In this document: positions 60,938-64,000 of the stretch, piece after piece
Position numbering within the stretch: the stretch's first letter is position 1
Layout of the letters: the number at the start of each line of letters is the position of its first letter
Assembly: GCF_900099655.1 (NCBI RefSeq)
Contig: NZ_FNDC01000001.1
Coordinates: forward strand, 434,001 to 498,000
Length of the DNA stretch: 64,000 nucleotides
Direction of reading: 5' to 3'
Source of the DNA: Planococcus glaciei
GTDB lineage: Bacteria > Bacillota > Bacilli > Bacillales_A > Planococcaceae
The notes under the pieces: model-generated
The model's input: only the letters and a program-made list of their open reading frames with translations
The model's database searches: none
Told to the model about the DNA's origin: nothing
Position numbers and translations under genes: made by a program

Positions 60938-61984
60938 TTAACTTGCTTTAGTAGGCAAGGATTCATAAATTTTCTTCAACTCGTAAAGGTTGTCCCAGCT
61001 CATTTCTCTGGTTCCCTGCTCTATTTCTTTGATTGAATCAACCAAAGCAGACAGCAACGGCATTTCCACTCCGTTGTTTTTTCCAATTTCAAGTACATCG
61101 CCCAGTTGAGCATCAACTTCCGTTTCACGTTTACGGACTGCCAAATCACGCCAAATGCCGCTTTTTGTTTTTTTATTGGCGGCCATGCGTTTTGCCAATT
61201 TTTCCAGCTGCGCTTCCAATTCTTTTCGATTGCGCTGCTCTCGCGGATAAACGAGTGCCGGTTCCCAGTCATCAAAGCCAAGAGGAGAAACATTCAGTTT
61301 GTCTGCCACTTCCAGTATTTCAGAACACAACTCCATCAACATTCCTCGTAAATCCTGCCTTCTGACCACTTCCGCCATTGTTTCATCTACTAAAGCGGTT
61401 GCGTACAATAGACCCGCATACGACATCTTGCCCCACAAATATCCCCATATATTATCGGTCACTTGGGCAGGACCCCAACATTGCAGTTTTTCTTTCAACA
61501 CTGTGATCCGGCTGGAAATGCTGCCATCCAGTTCGCCTAAATACAAAGAGGCCACCCCTCCGTAAAGAATTCTTCCCGGCTCCAGATAATCGGCAGAGAA
61601 GTTAACAAAACAGCCGATTGTCCGTTCTTCTCCAATCATTTTTGAAATCTTTCTTTCACACAGACCATTTTGCAAGGAAATTATTTGTGAATCAGGAGTT
61701 AAAAGAGGTAAAAAAGGCAGCAGAGCTTTTTCTGTATGGTGGGCTTTAACGCAAAGGAATATTGTTTCAAGAGGTACGTTTCTTTCAACTAGTTGTTCTG
61801 GAGTATAAGCTGTTCCCTTAACCGTAAATGTTTCATCGGGACCTTCAATAGTGATTCCGTGTAAATTCATCTTGCTGACATGATCTTCAGCAATGTCACA
61901 AAAAATGACCGTCTCTCCTGCCCTTATCAAGTAAGCACCAAGAACACCGCCAATCGCACCCGCACCAATTATTGTAATTGCCAT
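60938..61984 (-). CDS. Ketopantoate reductase-like (ApbA/PanE family) dehydrogenase
   Basis: 348 residues. NADP loop ITIIGAGAIGGVLGAYL. A conserved Lys in CVKAHHTEKAL and SLQNGLCERKI, and a C-terminal helical domain with WGKMSYAG. It is longer than typical PanE (about 300), with a charged insert around 255-300 (PREQRNRKELEAQLEK). In this operon it more likely reduces a 2-oxo acid from the degraded compound than serves pantothenate synthesis. Start after AGGAGGGG. Confidence 0.85.
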   Translation of the reverse strand: MAITIIGAGAIGGVLGAYLIRAGETVIFCDIAEDHVSKMNLHGITIEGPDETFTVKGTAYTPEQLVERNVPLETIFLCVKAHHTEKALLPFLPLLTPDSQIISLQNGLCERKISKMIGEERTIGCFVNFSADYLEPGRILYGGVASLYLGELDGSISSRITVLKEKLQCWGPAQVTDNIWGYLWGKMSYAGLLYATALVDETMAEVVRRQDLRGMLMELCSEILEVADKLNVSPLGFDDWEPALVYPREQRNRKELEAQLEKLAKRMAANKKTKSGIWRDLAVRKRETEVDAQLGDVLEIGKNNGVEMPLLSALVDSIKEIEQGTREMSWDNLYELKKIYESLPTKAS

Positions 61985-61994
61985 CTTACCCCTC

Positions 61995-62810
61995 CTAAAA
62001 AAGTTGCATTCCACCATCTGCGGATATTACTTGACCGCTTACATAGCGGGCAAAGTCTGATGCAAAAAAAAGCACAGGGTGCGCAATGTCTTCTGGTGTC
62101 CCCAGTCTTTTTACCGAGATGGATTGAATCAGATTTACTTGTTCTTCATCAGACATCGCCTTCCACTGCCGTTCTGTAGAAGGATTGGATAACACAAACC
62201 CCGGCGCTACATTGTTGACGGTTATTCCAAATGGGCCCAATTCTCTGGCCATTTGCCTAGTAAAGCCAATCTGTCCAGCTTTGGCACTTGTATAAGCCTG
62301 TATGCCGGTCAAGCTGCTGCTTCTTCCGGCACCGCTTGAAATATTGACGATTCTTCCATATCCTGCTTCCTTCATATGCGGAACAACTGCCCGCACCATG
62401 AAAAAAGTGGATTTCAAGTTAATATCGATCACTTTTTGCCAATCATCATCCGCTACTTTTTCAATTGGTTGATGCACTTGACCCGCCACACCTCCAGCCA
62501 CATTGACTAAAATGTCTATTCTTTTGAAAGTTTTTATGACTTGCCGGATAACGGATGCTACTGCATTGGAGTTTGTGACATCGCATAGATATGTAGTCAT
62601 TTCCCCTGATGAATGGGCTGATTTTATATCTTTTTCTGCTTCATCTTTAGTGGCATTTAAAGGGTCTTCAAGGATATCCAGTGCAATTACGTGGGCACCG
62701 CGACTGGCAAGTTCCCGGCAAATGCTTTTGCCAATCCCATGAGCGGCACCGGTCACTACAGCAACTTTTCCTTCGAAAGTTAACTGTAAACTGTTAACAC
62801 TTTGCTCCAA
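61995..62810 (-). CDS. Short-chain dehydrogenase/reductase, first gene of the long operon
   Basis: 271 residues from the TTG at 62810, 6 nt after GGGAGGG; longer in-frame starts lie over the promoter. Cofactor loop TGAAHGIGKSI, NVAGG, Ser in ISSGAGRSS and YTSAKAG. The late PEDIAHPVLFFASD and SADGG blocks are FabG-like. The aspartate at the second strand (ALDILED) favours NAD(H). Confidence 0.87.
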   Translation of the reverse strand: MEQSVNSLQLTFEGKVAVVTGAAHGIGKSICRELASRGAHVIALDILEDPLNATKDEAEKDIKSAHSSGEMTTYLCDVTNSNAVASVIRQVIKTFKRIDILVNVAGGVAGQVHQPIEKVADDDWQKVIDINLKSTFFMVRAVVPHMKEAGYGRIVNISSGAGRSSSLTGIQAYTSAKAGQIGFTRQMARELGPFGITVNNVAPGFVLSNPSTERQWKAMSDEEQVNLIQSISVKRLGTPEDIAHPVLFFASDFARYVSGQVISADGGMQLF

Positions 62811-62838
62811 TCCAATCCCTCCCTCAACGATTTTTTTT

Positions 62839-62867
62839 AGTATATTCTTATCATTTTCAAATTGCAA
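62839..62867 (-). promoter_or_regulatory. Promoter of the amidohydrolase operon
   Basis: TTGCAA (62862-62867), 17 bp, TATACT (62839-62844) on the minus strand, 29 nt before the TTG start of the first gene. No clear GntR palindrome was found around it. Confidence 0.65.
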
Positions 62868-62930
62868 TACTTTTTTGAATATTTAGTTTTCTATTTTTAT
62901 TACTAGGATTCTTCTTTTAGTATTAAAAAA

Positions 62931-62974
62931 GGAGTTGTCCACTAAGTCGAATAATAGACTTAATGGACAACTCC
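62931..62974 (-). repeat. Palindromic repeat, hairpin-only copy 3, acting as terminator
   Basis: 44-nt hairpin with arms around GTTGTCCATTAAGTC, close to the hairpins of 13547-13590 and 34523-34563. Followed by TTTTTTAATA on the minus strand, directly after the SDR at 62995. Confidence 0.75.
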
Positions 62975-62994
62975 TTAAATTTTTTATTAACTGG

Positions 62995-63738
62995 TTACTG
63001 TGCAGTGTAGCCACCGTCGACCATTACCGTACTGCCCGTCACAAACTCATTTTCGCACAGGAAGATGATCGCATGCGCCACTTCTTCCGGCTGCCCCAAG
63101 CGTCCGATCGGATGTTTCGCTACCGCTTTGGCATAAAGTTCGGGGTTTAAAGTATTTCGATTTGACATTCCCGTCTCAATATAGCCAGGGCTTACCGCAT
63201 TGACCCGAATGTTCTTGTCTGCATATTTGAGCGCCAACGATTTTGTCATTAAATTTACCGCACCTTTAGATGCGGTAACCGCAAAAGCATTTGCTTCTCC
63301 CACCGAGCCCAATATAGAAGCCGTATTGACAATCGCACCGCCTCCGGTTTTCAGCATTTCACGAATGGCATGTTTTGATCCGAAGAAAACTCCGTCTTGA
63401 TTGACCGCAATTACTTTCCGGTAATCTTCGAAGGAAAGCTCGTGCGTTTCAGCAGTTGACCGGACTCCTGCATTATTGACCATGATGTCAAGCTGTCCAA
63501 ACCGTTTGACTGTTTCGGCTACAAGGTTTGCTGCGGAGTCTTCCCGTGAAGCGTCGAATTCAACAAATGCAACTTCTGTTTCATTGTTTTGAAGTTCTTT
63601 TGCAGCCGCTTCGCCGCCTTCCACATTGATGTCTGCGATGACCACGTGTGCTCCTTTGTCCAATAATGCTTTTACAGTAGCCAGTCCAATTCCGGATGCG
63701 CCGCCTGTTACAATTGCCACTTTTCCTGCCAATTGCAT
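62995..63738 (-). CDS. Short-chain dehydrogenase/reductase (glucose 1-dehydrogenase-like)
   Basis: 247 residues. TGGASGIGLAT, NNAGVRS, Ser in ASILGSVGE; the expected Tyr of YxxxK is replaced here: the region reads FAVTASKGAV, so the position before ASK is Thr/Val rather than Tyr. That suggests altered or lost catalysis. ATG with AAGGAGG; TATAAT at about 63777 serves as -10. Monocistronic, ending at the palindromic repeat. Confidence 0.85.
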   Translation of the reverse strand: MQLAGKVAIVTGGASGIGLATVKALLDKGAHVVIADINVEGGEAAAKELQNNETEVAFVEFDASREDSAANLVAETVKRFGQLDIMVNNAGVRSTAETHELSFEDYRKVIAVNQDGVFFGSKHAIREMLKTGGGAIVNTASILGSVGEANAFAVTASKGAVNLMTKSLALKYADKNIRVNAVSPGYIETGMSNRNTLNPELYAKAVAKHPIGRLGQPEEVAHAIIFLCENEFVTGSTVMVDGGYTAQ

Positions 63739-63827
63739 GTGAATTGCCTCCTTGTATGGAAAATCTCACTCATACAATTATAGCATCTATTTTCTGAAAA
63801 TTTTAATATTATATATATATATAAAAG

Positions 63828-63852
63828 GCAATCTGTTCTTTTGAACGGATTC
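63828..63852 (-). terminator. Probable terminator of the right-edge gene
   Basis: AATCCGTTC-AAAA-GAACAGATT stem with one mismatch, then CCTTTTATAT on the minus strand. Confidence 0.55.
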
Positions 63853-63874
63853 CTGGTTCACCAATTTCAGCCTA

Positions 63875-64000
63875 TCAGTTTAGGACGTACTTTTTTTTTG
63901 AACAATGTTCAATGAACTCTTTCGTTTCTGCTGTTGCGCGCATCTCACGGTCCTGCATCAGCAGCTGAATTTTTTCAATCATTTTATGTCCCAGCCCTTC
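63875..64000 (-). CDS. C-terminal end of an unidentified protein (cut by the window edge)
   Basis: Open frame of 41 codons running in from the right edge and stopping at TGA 63875-63877. It ends with LGHKMIEKIQLLMQDREMRAT and then EHCSKKKYVLN. The pattern is helical and charged, like the C-terminus of a MerR- or MarR-type regulator, but this is too short to assign. Confidence 0.5.
   Translation of the reverse strand, partial: EGLGHKMIEKIQLLMQDREMRATAETKEFIEHCSKKKYVLN

Overview
The window looks like a chromosomal segment from a low-to-mid GC Bacillota, most like Planococcus or a relative in the Caryophanaceae (inference, from strong AGGAGG-type ribosome sites, a Bacillus-type formate dehydrogenase/DUF1641 pair, an S-box riboswitch, a CcpA cre site, HelD, a sortase with an MPKTG signal, and many TTG/GTG starts). 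No rRNA, prophage, transposase gene or CRISPR was seen. The one tRNA gene is tRNA-Sec.

The main feature is a selenium island at about 34.4-44.8 kb. It holds selA, a SelW-like selenoprotein, selB, tRNA-Sec (selC), a glycosyltransferase resembling the selenosugar synthase SenB, selD (itself a selenoprotein), a PhnD/E/C-like ABC importer that may carry a selenium oxyanion, a polysaccharide deacetylase with an in-frame UGA at codon 6, and a thioredoxin whose first active-site Cys is Sec (W-U-P-S-C). A further selenoprotein lies outside the island at 19.0-19.5 kb: a thioredoxin-fold lipoprotein with a U-S-H-C motif. All five UGA codons are followed by a hairpin whose apical loop starts 18-24 nt downstream and has G in its first two bases, as expected for bacterial SECIS elements. 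A plain ORF caller truncates or loses all five genes.

Region by region: 0-1.4 kb helD (partial). 1.5-3.6 kb a CoA-transferase/CitE-like lyase pair under a cre site. 3.7-8.2 kb fdhD and divergent fdhA plus a DUF1641 gene. 8.2-10.9 kb an aldo/keto reductase, a probable unidentified small RNA and an MFS transporter. 11.0-16.7 kb an ECF sigma/anti-sigma pair, a hydrolase, a wall-anchored helical-repeat protein and its sortase. A paralogous MPKTG protein lies at 21.7-23.0 kb. The sigma operon and both MPKTG genes share one promoter motif, so they look like one regulon. 17.7-21.4 kb PatB, the Sec lipoprotein and alkaline phosphatase with a Pho-box-like site. 24-27.2 kb an S-box-controlled FMN monooxygenase, a 34-residue protein and an SSS symporter. 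27.5-34.3 kb acetyltransferases, GntR/MmgE-PrpD, glycerate kinase, KtrA and a Nudix hydrolase.

From 62.8 down to 46.6 kb on the minus strand is one apparent operon of about 15 genes: an SDR, a ketopantoate-reductase-like protein, GntR, a complete Dpp-type transporter, and six different amidohydrolases/peptidases, ending in a second SDR. It appears to import and dismantle an unknown amide or peptide compound. Dispersed palindromic repeats (80 bp), 21-nt tandem repeats and a roughly 480-bp MITE-like element inserted behind selD occupy the intergenic spaces.
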